From assembly GCF_948329825.1 (NCBI RefSeq), contig NZ_CAOJCM010000007.1, positions 168,770 through 232,769 of the forward strand: 64,000 nucleotides of DNA. Direction: 5' to 3'. Shown here in pieces: positions 9,425-18,421 of the stretch. This DNA is from Paenibacillus sp. JJ-100 (GTDB lineage: Bacteria; Bacillota; Bacilli; Paenibacillales; Paenibacillaceae). The stretch's first letter is position 1. Each line of letters begins with the position of its first letter. Made by a program: the position numbers and the translations under genes. The notes below the pieces were generated by a model, which had not been told where the DNA came from, did not search any database, and saw only the letters and a list, made by a program, of their open reading frames with translations.

Positions 9425-12271
9425 ATGACCAGAATCAAATCACTTGAGTTGTATATTGTGGATAAATTAAAAATACCTTGGCTCGGCACGCTAGTTCTCA
9501 TACTCCTAGGTATTATGGGAAGTGTATTTCCTATAAACCTTTTTTACGGGGTTGATCTGTTTTTGGGGTCTTTGGCTTCATTTATTGCGCTTCGTTTGTT
9601 CGGTTGTCGGTATGGGATCAGCTCCATTGTAATCATTATTTTGGTCTACATACTATACACCGGCGATTGGGTCCAGAACCGAGATATGACCATTGTTATT
9701 TTGGAGATTGCTTGGGTAGGGTTCCTCCAACAGAAGAAAAAAAATATAAGTATACTCAAAGCGGACACGTATTTCTGGTTGATTATGATTGTTCCGGCTT
9801 TTGGATTAGGGTATTGGTTGTATGAAAAAGATGTTGTGAATATCCAGTATCTTTATCTCAGCTTTAGTGTCAATGGCATGATTAATGCACTTATAGCTGG
9901 AATTATCGTTGATTTTTGGATTACCAAATATCCGAAAAAGGGACAGGGGAAAGCAACGATCCCATTATCCAGAATTGCGTCCAAGTATGTTGTTGCTTTT
10001 GTTGTTGTAGTGTCCTTGCTGTTGATCACGGCAGATAGTCGCAGACAAATGAATCAGATCAAATCTTCTATACTGGCTCATCTTAATCGTGCTGCGTACG
10101 GAATCATGCAAGATATAGAACGAGGGACTCTGAACAAAGATAACCTGCAGAGCATGACGAAGCTTCTTTATGAATTTTACAAAGTGAATACAATTGTTAT
10201 CGATGAGGATAAAAGGGTCATTTTATCTGGAGTAAATCAGTTTATCCAGGGAGAAAAAATCGATCTGGATGCTTACCACGAGGTTGAAATTGATGGGATA
10301 AGTTTGTATCAGAAGAAATTTGACAAGTTCGAAAGAGATACATTGAAAAAATGGAAAAACAATTCATATATATATGAGATAGGAATGCTTGAAGGGTCTC
10401 CGTATCACATGGCTATCGAAATGGATTCCACGCAGTACTATAGCAGTATACAAAAAGTGTATGTAGTAGCTCTTCAATCTCTATATCTCATTATCATTAT
10501 ATCTCTTGCTGTGGCTGCTCCATTGAGCAAAAAAGTAGTAAGTCCTATGAAAGCTCTTACTCGATTGACGGGTTCGTTACCTCGGATTTTGTTCCGTGAG
10601 CGAAAAATAAATTGGCCTTCCAGTCATGTAACTGAGGTTCAGATTTTAATTAATAATCTGAGGAAGATGGCTGATGTTCTTGTTGAACAGTTTGAACAAA
10701 TTCATCAAGACAAAATAACGCTTGGAGATCGCGTGAATCAGAGAACGGCCGAGTTGCAAAATAGTGAAGAAATCAAGAAGGCCATCATTGATTCTTCGAT
10801 TGATCCCATCATCTCCGTAGAATCCAGCGGTATTATTATTGAATTTAATCCGGCTGCAGAACAATTATTTGGATGGCAGCGAGAGGAAGTCGTAGGTGTA
10901 GTTCAAGCGCCAACCCTATTTAAGGGTGCTAGCTGTCAAGACATTAAGAAGATGCTGGAAGAGTACGGCTACGTCCGACGGCAACGATTCGTAGTACTAA
11001 CCGATGAAATTTCGGGGCTTCATCGGGATGGGTCCACTTTTCCGATCGAATATAAAATTGTCGAAATTCAAGTGGGTAATAAAGAATCCATCTATAACCT
11101 GTTTATCCGAGATATGACTGAAAAGACGATTGCGGAAGAAGAGAAAGTGAGGCATGCCCTTGCTCTGATGGACTTAAATGGTGAATTGGTTAAAGGGAAA
11201 AGCGCCATTGAAGAACAGCGGGATATTAGGCAACACTTTATTGAATCCGTAAGAGAAGGTCTCATTATGTGTGATCCATCGGGATTAATCACGATTGTCA
11301 ATTACCAGATTGAAGCCATGTTCGGATTAGGACATTATCGAGGAAGATCCATTCTGGAGTTTGCGAATGCTATTGATCAGTCTTCAAAGGACTTGAATCT
11401 CACCGAGAAAGTAAATTCCTTCTTGTCCAGAGATCTCTCATTTATTGAAACGGAGTTCACCTATGGGACAGACAGCACAGAGGGAAATGTATTCTCGCTC
11501 TATATTAAGCATGTAGAAAGTCCGCATAAATCTATAAATTACGGATTTTTACTCGTGTTTAGAGATCGGACGGAAGAAGAAAGACTGAATCGGATGAAAA
11601 ATGAACTAATCAGCGTTGTCTCTCATGAAATACGGACACCGATTGCTGCCATTATGGGACATGTCGAGTTGATGCTGCTTTATGACATCCCTTTGGAAAA
11701 ACGTAATCAATTTATGCAAACGATATCTGCAGAAGGCACACGTTTGACAGAGTTATTGGATGATTTTCTGGATATTCAGCGTTTGGAAGATGACCGGATG
11801 ACGTACCATATGACCTATGTTCCATTGCTTGAAATCGTTGAGGGTGTCGCAAAACAGTGGGATCTGAAAGCGAAACAACGCATTTATGTGCATGCGCTTA
11901 ATGGTGATTTCTTTGCTTATGCCGACCGTAATCGAATGATTCAGGTGCTCCATAACATCGTAGGAAACGCTGTAAAGTACTCACCAGATGCCGATCGCAT
12001 CGACATTACGGTGTGGGAAGACGAAGAGATTCTTTGTGTGGATGTCCGAGATTATGGCATAGGTATTGCTGAGAATGTACAAAGCAATCTATTTAAAAAG
12101 TTTTATAGAGTGGATAATTCGGACCAACGACAAATTGGTGGAACAGGCTTGGGGCTGTATATTTCCAGGAAGATTGTCGAGGATCACGGGGGGACCTTAA
12201 CGTTTCACTCCGTATCTAAAAAAGGCAGTACATTCACCATCCGTTTACCCAAGCACACTGAACTTATATAA
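9425..12271 (+). CDS. Multi-domain membrane sensor histidine kinase with two PAS domains
   Basis: 948 residues. Residues 15-185 hold about six hydrophobic segments of an MASE-like integral sensor, followed by another membrane-flanked extracytoplasmic segment (about 195-360). A coiled linker leads to PAS1 (from about 451, EFNPAAEQLFGW) and PAS2 (from about 600, GLIMCDPSGLITIVN). The kinase core is complete: H734 in VVSHEIRTPIAAI, N-box NIVGNAVKYS, G1 DYGIGI, F box LFKKFYRVD and G2 GTGLGLYI. There is no receiver, so phosphate must go to a separate regulator; the OmpR-type protein at 7198-7896 is the nearest candidate. The start ATG has only a weak GAAGAG site and probably relies on coupling to manC four bases upstream. 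Confidence 0.88.
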   Translation: MTRIKSLELYIVDKLKIPWLGTLVLILLGIMGSVFPINLFYGVDLFLGSLASFIALRLFGCRYGISSIVIIILVYILYTGDWVQNRDMTIVILEIAWVGFLQQKKKNISILKADTYFWLIMIVPAFGLGYWLYEKDVVNIQYLYLSFSVNGMINALIAGIIVDFWITKYPKKGQGKATIPLSRIASKYVVAFVVVVSLLLITADSRRQMNQIKSSILAHLNRAAYGIMQDIERGTLNKDNLQSMTKLLYEFYKVNTIVIDEDKRVILSGVNQFIQGEKIDLDAYHEVEIDGISLYQKKFDKFERDTLKKWKNNSYIYEIGMLEGSPYHMAIEMDSTQYYSSIQKVYVVALQSLYLIIIISLAVAAPLSKKVVSPMKALTRLTGSLPRILFRERKINWPSSHVTEVQILINNLRKMADVLVEQFEQIHQDKITLGDRVNQRTAELQNSEEIKKAIIDSSIDPIISVESSGIIIEFNPAAEQLFGWQREEVVGVVQAPTLFKGASCQDIKKMLEEYGYVRRQRFVVLTDEISGLHRDGSTFPIEYKIVEIQVGNKESIYNLFIRDMTEKTIAEEEKVRHALALMDLNGELVKGKSAIEEQRDIRQHFIESVREGLIMCDPSGLITIVNYQIEAMFGLGHYRGRSILEFANAIDQSSKDLNLTEKVNSFLSRDLSFIETEFTYGTDSTEGNVFSLYIKHVESPHKSINYGFLLVFRDRTEEERLNRMKNELISVVSHEIRTPIAAIMGHVELMLLYDIPLEKRNQFMQTISAEGTRLTELLDDFLDIQRLEDDRMTYHMTYVPLLEIVEGVAKQWDLKAKQRIYVHALNGDFFAYADRNRMIQVLHNIVGNAVKYSPDADRIDITVWEDEEILCVDVRDYGIGIAENVQSNLFKKFYRVDNSDQRQIGGTGLGLYISRKIVEDHGGTLTFHSVSKKGSTFTIRLPKHTELI

Positions 12272-12451
12272 CATATTGCTTCGTTGATGATGTTAAGGGG
12301 GGGTGCCTATTTAGCAGATCAATTTGTTGTAAACTGTTGTTCCCGGCCAGACAACATCTGAGATTGAATAAGTGATAGCCGAGCACAGGCTGTTATTGCG
12401 TGAGGAAGGTGAGGTATATTTTTACTCAACATTTCTACATAGGTCTTTTTG
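12272..12451 (+). other. Leader region of the SLH protein gene with two inverted repeats
   Basis: 180 bases without a gene. TGTTGT at 12335-12340 pairs with ACAACA at 12351-12356, and a second potential stem (ATAGCC with GGCTGTTAT) lies near 12375-12400. No canonical promoter pair is obvious. The region may hold the end of the kinase transcript and a structured leader. Confidence 0.3.
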
Positions 12452-15325
12452 ATGATGAGTCGTAAACACGGATTTGCTCGTAAAATTCTCTACTGCCTGT
12501 TAATCCTCCTGCTCACAATCAATGACCTGGCTTATGTAGGAGCTCAAAGTGCTACAGGTGATGTTTTCAAGGATATACGTTTTTCTTATGCGAATTATGA
12601 AATTAATCATTTGGCTCGTGAAAAGATCATCGAAGGATATAAGGATGGTACTTTTCGACCAGACAGACTGATTAATCGTGAAGAGTTCGGAACAATGGTA
12701 GGCCGGACCTTGGGACTTTTCACAATGAAGGACAAGCAAGTTACACCACGTAGAGTATCGCCTTGGGCTCAGCCTTGGGTTACCGCTATTATGGATGCTA
12801 ACATTCCTAATCTTCTACCAAATAAAAGTTGGTTTGGTGCGAAGAACAGGATAACCCGGGAAGAAGCCATCATGTGGTATGTGCGTGTGTTAGGTGTAGG
12901 AGACAAGCTGGATAGCGTTAAAGATAAGCCTGACTTTAATGACTCAGATCTTATCTCGGATGAAGCTCAGTCTTCCATCTGGCTTGCTCAAAAACTAGGT
13001 TTGATTTACGGGGACCGGGATCAAAACTTTAATCCGCAAGCTTATTTGGATCGGCAAGGTGCTGCTGTAATAACTCATCGAGTCTATCAAAATATTGAAG
13101 AGTATAAAATAGATGCGTTAAAGTTGTTGCAGCTATTTGAACAGCCGCCGATTCCACCGGATCCACCAGATCCGTCAGGCCCGGTAACACCGGATCCACC
13201 AGATCCGACAGGCCCGGTAACACCGGATCCACCAGATCCGTCAGGCCCGGTAACACCGGATCCACCAGATCCGACAGGCCCGGTAACACCGGATCCACCA
13301 GATCCGACAGGCCCGGTAACACCGGATCCACCAGATCCGACAGGCCCGGTAACACCGGATCCACCAGATCCATCAGGCCCGGTAACACCGGATCCGATCC
13401 TTGTTCCTGTATCTGTAACGTTTGCTACCTATACTATACCGTCAGCCCAAGAAGCACTTGGGTCGAATTGGAGCATGGGTTACTCTCTTCTAGATGCAAG
13501 TGGGCAATACATCCCAGAACATCTTTTGCCTGGAGATTTGAAAATCGTCTTTTCGGACGACTTCAATATTTTAGGCACGGATGGGAATATAGCTAATGTT
13601 AATAACATTCCTTCATCTGGGTCTGTAATACAGGGTTTGGTTCGAATAACTTCAGTTCAAAAAGGGATTGATTTCAATCAAAGTTTTCAACTGATTGTTA
13701 ATCCAACAGGCCCGGTAACACCGGATCCGATCCTTGTTCCTGTATCTGTAACGTTTGCTACCTATACTATACCGTCAGCCCAAGAAGCACTTGGGTCGAA
13801 TTGGAAAATGGGTTACTCTCTTCTAGATGCAAGTGGGCAATACATCCCAGAACATCTTTTGCCTGGAGATTTGAAAATCGTCTTTTCGGACGACTTCAAC
13901 ATCTTAAGTAGGGATGGGAACATCGCTAATTTTTATAATATTCCTTCATCTGGGTCTGTAATACAGGGCTTGGTTCGAATAACTTCAGTTCAAAAAGGAA
14001 TTGATTTCAGTCAAACTTTTCAACTGATTGTTGACCCGGTTGGAACGGGACAGCAATATATGGGGATTTCTATTTTACTGGAGGATACGGGTGCTCAAGC
14101 AACGACCATTGCCGAGATGGATGAGATCAGAAGTATGTTCTCTTCCATTGATCCTTCGTTGAAAGTGACATGGGCGATGGATAACCGTTTTGTTTTTGGG
14201 GAGAGTCAACGTCCACAATTACAACGACTTCTACAATATGTGGATACGTATGGTGATGAAGTGGGTATAGTTTCGGGTTATCCGAATAACAACTACTCCT
14301 TAACCCAGTGGGCGGACGAAATGAATTCTTGGATGTACATGTATCGCTATAACGCGTTTAATAACTTACATCAGGGTGGCACCAACGGTGACCCCTCGGT
14401 ATGGAATAGTATTCCAGAACGGTACAGACCTAAATCATTGTCCACCCTTGCCGTTAATCCGGAACAAGCGTTGTGGTTGAAACAACATTTCCAGATCGAC
14501 TCTTTCATGGGATGGGCAGCAACACAATACAATGTTGACCAGCTTTCAGCGGAAGGATCACCTTTAATGCCGTATTGGTCGAATATCAATAATCCAATGG
14601 TACCTGCCCAGTCTATGGCAGACAATAGTGGTCTTATCTTCATGAATGCTATAACGATAGATCCGATCGGATCACGTTACACTTCAGGTTCATCCCGTTG
14701 GACGATTCATCCTGCTGATCCTTATGTTGTAGAATCGAGTGCTCTTCCTCAATTACGCACGACCTCCAATTACATGAGTAATCCGTATCGTGATCAGAAT
14801 ACGCTGAATTACTTGTCACTGGTTATAGGTGCGAATTGGGTTATGCGAACACCAAATCTCAAGGATAATTTGTCGAAGTACATTCAGCAGTTTCCACGAG
14901 AAGCGGTAACTCAAGTTGTGGGTGTTCACCAGTTAGCCGAGGTCTACAAGCAACGTTCGGGAGGAAGCAACGATCATAGCAAATTCACGTTAATGTTTCG
15001 CGGAACAGGCTACACCACTGCACTTGGGGGGAATGAGTCCCCAGCTAATCTTCGTTATCTTTGGATGGAGACCAAAACAGAAAGAATTATCCTGTCCAAA
15101 GAAGATCAGGAGACGGAGTGGAATATTATCGATTTTACGGATTATTCCCGTACCCCGGTTCCGGTGCTGCCTTACACGCAAAATGGAGCTGCAGATGATA
15201 TTAGCTATGTAACAGGAAGAAATTATAAATTAAATCCTACTGCACCACTAACTCCATCCGAGTTGGATCGAGTATATAGGAGGCTGCAATCGTTGAATTT
15301 TAACGAACCGGTAGCTCAACCATAG
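12452..15325 (+). CDS. Secreted S-layer-homology (SLH) protein with Pro-rich linker, duplicated domain and C-terminal TIM-barrel-like domain
   Basis: 957 residues from ATG 12452 (AGG 8 bases upstream; ATG 12455 is an alternative). A signal peptide covers about residues 1-32 (RKILYCLLILLLT). Three SLH modules follow at about 40-85, 105-150 and 165-210, with hallmarks such as GYKDGTFRPDRLINREE and YGDRDQNFNPQAYLDRQ, which anchor proteins to pyruvylated wall polymers. Next are seven 11-residue PDPPDP(S/T)GPVT repeats, then two near-identical 111-residue beta-rich domains. The last about 425 residues (MGISILLEDTG onward, with KVTWAMD and YGDEVGIVSGYP) recall DUF3863-type or deacetylase-like barrels; this assignment is from memory and tentative. 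The gene is followed by a strong terminator and ends the surface cluster. Confidence 0.85.
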   Translation: MMSRKHGFARKILYCLLILLLTINDLAYVGAQSATGDVFKDIRFSYANYEINHLAREKIIEGYKDGTFRPDRLINREEFGTMVGRTLGLFTMKDKQVTPRRVSPWAQPWVTAIMDANIPNLLPNKSWFGAKNRITREEAIMWYVRVLGVGDKLDSVKDKPDFNDSDLISDEAQSSIWLAQKLGLIYGDRDQNFNPQAYLDRQGAAVITHRVYQNIEEYKIDALKLLQLFEQPPIPPDPPDPSGPVTPDPPDPTGPVTPDPPDPSGPVTPDPPDPTGPVTPDPPDPTGPVTPDPPDPTGPVTPDPPDPSGPVTPDPILVPVSVTFATYTIPSAQEALGSNWSMGYSLLDASGQYIPEHLLPGDLKIVFSDDFNILGTDGNIANVNNIPSSGSVIQGLVRITSVQKGIDFNQSFQLIVNPTGPVTPDPILVPVSVTFATYTIPSAQEALGSNWKMGYSLLDASGQYIPEHLLPGDLKIVFSDDFNILSRDGNIANFYNIPSSGSVIQGLVRITSVQKGIDFSQTFQLIVDPVGTGQQYMGISILLEDTGAQATTIAEMDEIRSMFSSIDPSLKVTWAMDNRFVFGESQRPQLQRLLQYVDTYGDEVGIVSGYPNNNYSLTQWADEMNSWMYMYRYNAFNNLHQGGTNGDPSVWNSIPERYRPKSLSTLAVNPEQALWLKQHFQIDSFMGWAATQYNVDQLSAEGSPLMPYWSNINNPMVPAQSMADNSGLIFMNAITIDPIGSRYTSGSSRWTIHPADPYVVESSALPQLRTTSNYMSNPYRDQNTLNYLSLVIGANWVMRTPNLKDNLSKYIQQFPREAVTQVVGVHQLAEVYKQRSGGSNDHSKFTLMFRGTGYTTALGGNESPANLRYLWMETKTERIILSKEDQETEWNIIDFTDYSRTPVPVLPYTQNGAADDISYVTGRNYKLNPTAPLTPSELDRVYRRLQSLNFNEPVAQP
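13157..13387 (+). repeat. Seven tandem 33-bp repeats encoding a Pro-rich linker
   Basis: Exactly seven in-frame 33-bp units starting CCGGATCCACCAGATCC encode PDPPDP(S/T)GPVT. Units differ mainly at one codon (TCA or ACA). Such near-identical units are prone to copy-number change, which would alter linker length without a frameshift. Confidence 0.95.
13388..14053 (+). repeat. Tandem 333-bp duplication encoding two near-identical domains
   Basis: Copy 1 begins at 13388 and copy 2 at 13721, both with CCGGATCCGATCCTTG, a period of 333 bp or 111 codons. Differences are few and cluster near the middle (LGTDGNIANVNN versus LSRDGNIANFYN) and at the C-terminal edge. The piece joining the copies repeats part of the 33-bp linker unit. 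Confidence 0.93.
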
Positions 15326-15353
15326 TTCGACTACGAGATGATTCATATCCAAT

Positions 15354-15406
15354 AGCCTTTATCTTTGGCACGTCATAGTGCGGAAAGATAAAGGCTTTTT
15401 TGTTTT
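15354..15406 (+). terminator. Rho-independent terminator after the SLH gene
   Basis: A 13-bp perfect stem (AGCCTTTATCTTT at 15354-15366 with AAAGATAAAGGCT at 15384-15396) is followed by a T-rich run. Confidence 0.9.
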
Positions 15407-15495
15407 TCATCATTTTGGATAAAAAAACAGGAAATTTTGCACACTGTATATAGAGCCATAATTTGCATCCAGTGTAGAAGGAGGGCAACACGTAT

Positions 15496-15600
15496 ATGTT
15501 TCGCAAACAAGAGAAAACGCTCATCATTGTCTGTCTGGTAGCTGCTGTGGTCGTGCTGTATGCCGTGGTCAAAAGTATTATTCGCATTATGAGTTATTAG
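15496..15600 (+). CDS. Small single-span membrane protein upstream of cydA
   Basis: 34 residues, MFRKQEKTLI followed by a hydrophobic helix (about 9-30) and the tail RIMSY. GAAGGAGGG lies about 10 bases before the ATG, a strong site for so short a frame. It starts after the SLH terminator and ends 86 bases before cydA, so it may share the oxidase promoter. I do not recognise a family. It could be a small oxidase-associated subunit or an unrelated membrane peptide. Confidence 0.55.
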   Translation: MFRKQEKTLIIVCLVAAVVVLYAVVKSIIRIMSY

Positions 15601-15686
15601 CGTGGTTTAGAAATAGAATGAATTTGCTGTTGTACATAACCGTAACGACACAACGATAACGATTACGCCGAAAGAGGAGTGTACCT

Positions 15687-17033
15687 ATGTCATCTCTGGA
15701 CCCTGTACTGCTCAGCCGGATCCTGACCGGTCTGACCTTGTTTGTGCATATCATATTTGCATCTATTGGCGTAGGCGTTCCGCTTATGATTGCTCTGGCT
15801 GAATGGCGAGGACTGCGTACCAATGATATTCATTACACACTACTGGCTCGGCGGTGGGCACGAGGTTTTGTAATTACAGTGGCCGTAGGAGTAGTTACCG
15901 GCACGTCCATCGGGTTACAGCTGAGCTTACTCTGGCCCATGTTTATGCGTGTTGCCGGTCAGGCGATCGCATTGCCGCTTTTTATGGAGACATTTGCTTT
16001 TTTCGTGGAAGCCATCTTTCTCGGGATTTACTTGTACACCTGGGATCGTTTCAAAAAGAAATACACGCACATGCTGCTGCTGATTCCGGTCGCTCTCGGC
16101 TCATCAGCTTCCGCGATCTTTATTACAACCGTGAACTCTTTCATGAACCAGCCGCAAGGCTTTACCTTGATTAACGGCATCATGAAAGATATCGATCCAA
16201 TTGCAGCGATGTTGAACCCAGCGACACCGACTAAAGTCTCCCATGTGCTTGCTTCGTCCTATACCTTGAGCGCTGGTGTACTTGCAGGCATTGCAGCGTT
16301 CAGTCTGCTGCGTGGACGGACTCATGTGTATTACAAAAAAGCACTCAAGCTCACCACGGTATCTGCCCTGGTGTTTGCTATTAGCACCGTCATGATCGGT
16401 GACTCATCCGGGAAATTTCTGGCGAAATATCAGCCGGAGAAGCTGGCTGCCGCGGAGTGGCATTTCAAGACCATGAAAGAAGCGCCACTGATATACGGCG
16501 GTATATTGGACGAGAACAACGAGATCAAATATGCAATAGAGATCCCTTACGCACTCAGTATTTTGGCGGGCAATCGTCCCGATACTGAAGTGAAGGGACT
16601 GGAAGAGTACCCTGCGGACCTTAGACCGCCGCTATCGATCCATTACATGTTTGACCTTAAGGTTACAACAGGCGTCATCATCTTGATGATTCCGATTCTA
16701 TACGTACTGCGACGTTGGTTACCAGGACGCAAGCCTTATCCGAAATGGCTCCTCCTAGGTATTGTATTCCTTGGCCCACTGGCGATGATTGCCATTGAGC
16801 TTGGGTGGATGTTTGCCGAGGTAGGCAGACAGCCCTGGATTTTGCGCGGGTATATGAAGGTGGCCGAAGCGGCGACGACATCCACCTCGGTCGGCTGGAT
16901 GCTGATTCTATTTATCTTGCTGTACCTGGTGTTGTGTTTTTCATGTATTCGGGTCATCAGCAAGCTATTTCGTAATAAGGAAGCAGAGAAGGAACTCGAT
17001 TCGCTCGGACTGGAAGGAGGCATCGTGCATTGA
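15687..17033 (+). CDS. cydA: Cytochrome bd-type ubiquinol oxidase subunit I
   Basis: 448 residues, ATG with AGAGGAG upstream. It carries the heme and quinol machinery of bd oxidases, which reduce O2 to water in the membrane without pumping protons. The N-terminal His in LFVHIIFASIGVG fits the heme b595 ligand. The acidic pair lies in METFAFFVEAIFLG, the b558 His in KVSHVLASSYTLSAG, the b558 Met in IHYMFDLKVTTG, and the C-terminal GRQPWILRG motif is present. The Q-loop (QPEKLAAAEWHF onward) lacks the C-terminal insertion of the long E. coli type, so this is the short-loop form, the class that includes cyanide-insensitive oxidases. It overlaps cydB by four bases. No cydCD genes lie in the window. 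Confidence 0.94.
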   Translation: MSSLDPVLLSRILTGLTLFVHIIFASIGVGVPLMIALAEWRGLRTNDIHYTLLARRWARGFVITVAVGVVTGTSIGLQLSLLWPMFMRVAGQAIALPLFMETFAFFVEAIFLGIYLYTWDRFKKKYTHMLLLIPVALGSSASAIFITTVNSFMNQPQGFTLINGIMKDIDPIAAMLNPATPTKVSHVLASSYTLSAGVLAGIAAFSLLRGRTHVYYKKALKLTTVSALVFAISTVMIGDSSGKFLAKYQPEKLAAAEWHFKTMKEAPLIYGGILDENNEIKYAIEIPYALSILAGNRPDTEVKGLEEYPADLRPPLSIHYMFDLKVTTGVIILMIPILYVLRRWLPGRKPYPKWLLLGIVFLGPLAMIAIELGWMFAEVGRQPWILRGYMKVAEAATTSTSVGWMLILFILLYLVLCFSCIRVISKLFRNKEAEKELDSLGLEGGIVH

Positions 17034-18064
17034 GTTATGAAATTGCAGGCATCGCCATACTGTGGACATTTCTGTTCGGTTATCTCATCGTAGCATCGAT
17101 TGATTTCGGCGCAGGTTTTTTCAGTTTTTACAGCATATTAACCGGACATGAAAACAAAATTCATAACATCATTCAGCGCTACCTCTCCCCTGTGTGGGAA
17201 GTGACGAATGTGTTTCTTATTTTCTTCGTGGTGGGGCTGGTTGGATTCTATCCCGACAGCGCGTTTTATTACGGCACGGCCCTGCTTGTCCCGGGTTCCC
17301 TGGCAATTGTGCTGCTGGCAATCCGAGGCGTGTACTACGCGTATAATACCTACGGCAACCACGGTAAAAACAATAAAATCTACCTTGCGCTTTATGGCGC
17401 AACGGGATTACTGATCCCGGCCGTGTTCTCCACCATTTTGGCGATATCCGAGGGTGGAATTATTGAGCAGGTGGACGAAAAAGTTTTTTTTCGCTGGCGT
17501 GAATTTTTGACGAATCCCTATACATGGTCTGTGGTACTGCTAGCCTTGGTCAGTGTGCTGTATATCTCCGCGATGTTTCTGTCCTATTATGCGAAGCGTG
17601 CGGGGGACGAGACAGCTTTCGGAGTGCTTCGGGAATATGCATTGCTGTGGAGCTTGCCCACCATTTTTGCAAGTTTCCTTGCTTTTCTACAGATTAACAA
17701 ACAAAACCCTGCTCATTTTGAGCAAATGGTCAATATGTCTTGGATGTTTATCGCATCTTTTATTTGTTTTGTTATCGCGGTGTCGCTCATATGGAAAGAG
17801 AAATATCTAGGCTGGTGTTTTATTGCAGTGATGCTGCAGTTTGCTTTTGCCTGGTATGGATATGGTCGCTCTCATCTGCCATACATTCTGTATCCATATA
17901 TCAACATCTACGACAGCTTTACCAACCGAACGATGGGGATTGCACTAATTACGGCGTTTAGTCTGGGGCTGCTGGTACTGATTCCGTCTTTGATACTCAT
18001 TATGAAGCTGTTCTTGTTCGATGCCAATTATGTGCGCGGTAACACTGGGAAAAAGAAAGGATGA
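17030..18064 (+). CDS. cydB: Cytochrome bd-type ubiquinol oxidase subunit II
   Basis: 344 residues from TTG 17030, which overlaps the cydA TGA; GGAAGGAGG is 9 bases upstream. The protein is almost entirely membrane helices, with DFGAGFFSF near the N-terminus and YLSPVWEVTNVF in the first outer loop, the usual subunit II signature. Length fits the family. It stabilises the heme core of CydA. The next small ORF begins 8 bases after its stop with its own AAAGGATG site, indicating a three-gene unit. Confidence 0.92.
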   Translation: MSYEIAGIAILWTFLFGYLIVASIDFGAGFFSFYSILTGHENKIHNIIQRYLSPVWEVTNVFLIFFVVGLVGFYPDSAFYYGTALLVPGSLAIVLLAIRGVYYAYNTYGNHGKNNKIYLALYGATGLLIPAVFSTILAISEGGIIEQVDEKVFFRWREFLTNPYTWSVVLLALVSVLYISAMFLSYYAKRAGDETAFGVLREYALLWSLPTIFASFLAFLQINKQNPAHFEQMVNMSWMFIASFICFVIAVSLIWKEKYLGWCFIAVMLQFAFAWYGYGRSHLPYILYPYINIYDSFTNRTMGIALITAFSLGLLVLIPSLILIMKLFLFDANYVRGNTGKKKG

Positions 18065-18071
18065 TTTCGCC

Positions 18072-18341
18072 ATGCTTGTGACCATTTCGAGTGTCATGTA
18101 CACGATATCTGTACTTCTCACAAGGCTATTATCAGTGCTGAGATCTGCTACACTAATGGGTACCCATCCAAGCTTCCATTTGCAGCCCCTGCTGGAGGAA
18201 GGGGTAAAAGGTATACCGGGAATCACAGGGCTCAGCTTCTTTGAGACCCTTACGATCATGTATGCTCCTCCACTTATTATAGTGGCTGCGGTTGTTTTTC
18301 TATTTATATATATGGCGGTGTACAAAAATCCAAAAGATTGA
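18072..18341 (+). CDS. Small membrane protein with CydS-like C-terminal segment
   Basis: 89 residues from ATG 18072 with AAAGGATG 8 bases upstream, directly after cydB. The last about 30 residues (TIMYAPPLIIVAAVVF, then KNPKD) resemble CydS, the roughly 33-residue third subunit of Geobacillus bd oxidase, whose hallmark is an IMYAP-type start followed by one helix (recalled, not searched). The N-terminal about 55 residues have a weak hydrophobic stretch and no family I know. Either the CydS segment is carried on a longer protein here, or translation begins internally at the ATG of IMYAP, although no good ribosome site is visible there. Confidence 0.55.
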   Translation: MLVTISSVMYTISVLLTRLLSVLRSATLMGTHPSFHLQPLLEEGVKGIPGITGLSFFETLTIMYAPPLIIVAAVVFLFIYMAVYKNPKD

Positions 18342-18421
18342 TCACATTAGTGCTGGTGGTACGTCTCGCCGGGAACCGGGTAATTGGACGTTAAGAACTG
18401 AGGAAGGGAGGAGGCCCCTTC

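Noticed and set aside
13029..13388. 119-codon minus-strand frame over the Pro-rich repeats
   Set aside because: It is the shadow of the 33-bp repeats, giving a simple LVDPVLPGLSD repeat and no ribosome site.
15600..15686. Possible Rex operator before cydA
   Set aside because: TTGT and ACAA strings occur, but the TTGTGAA-N4-TTCACAA arrangement is not present.
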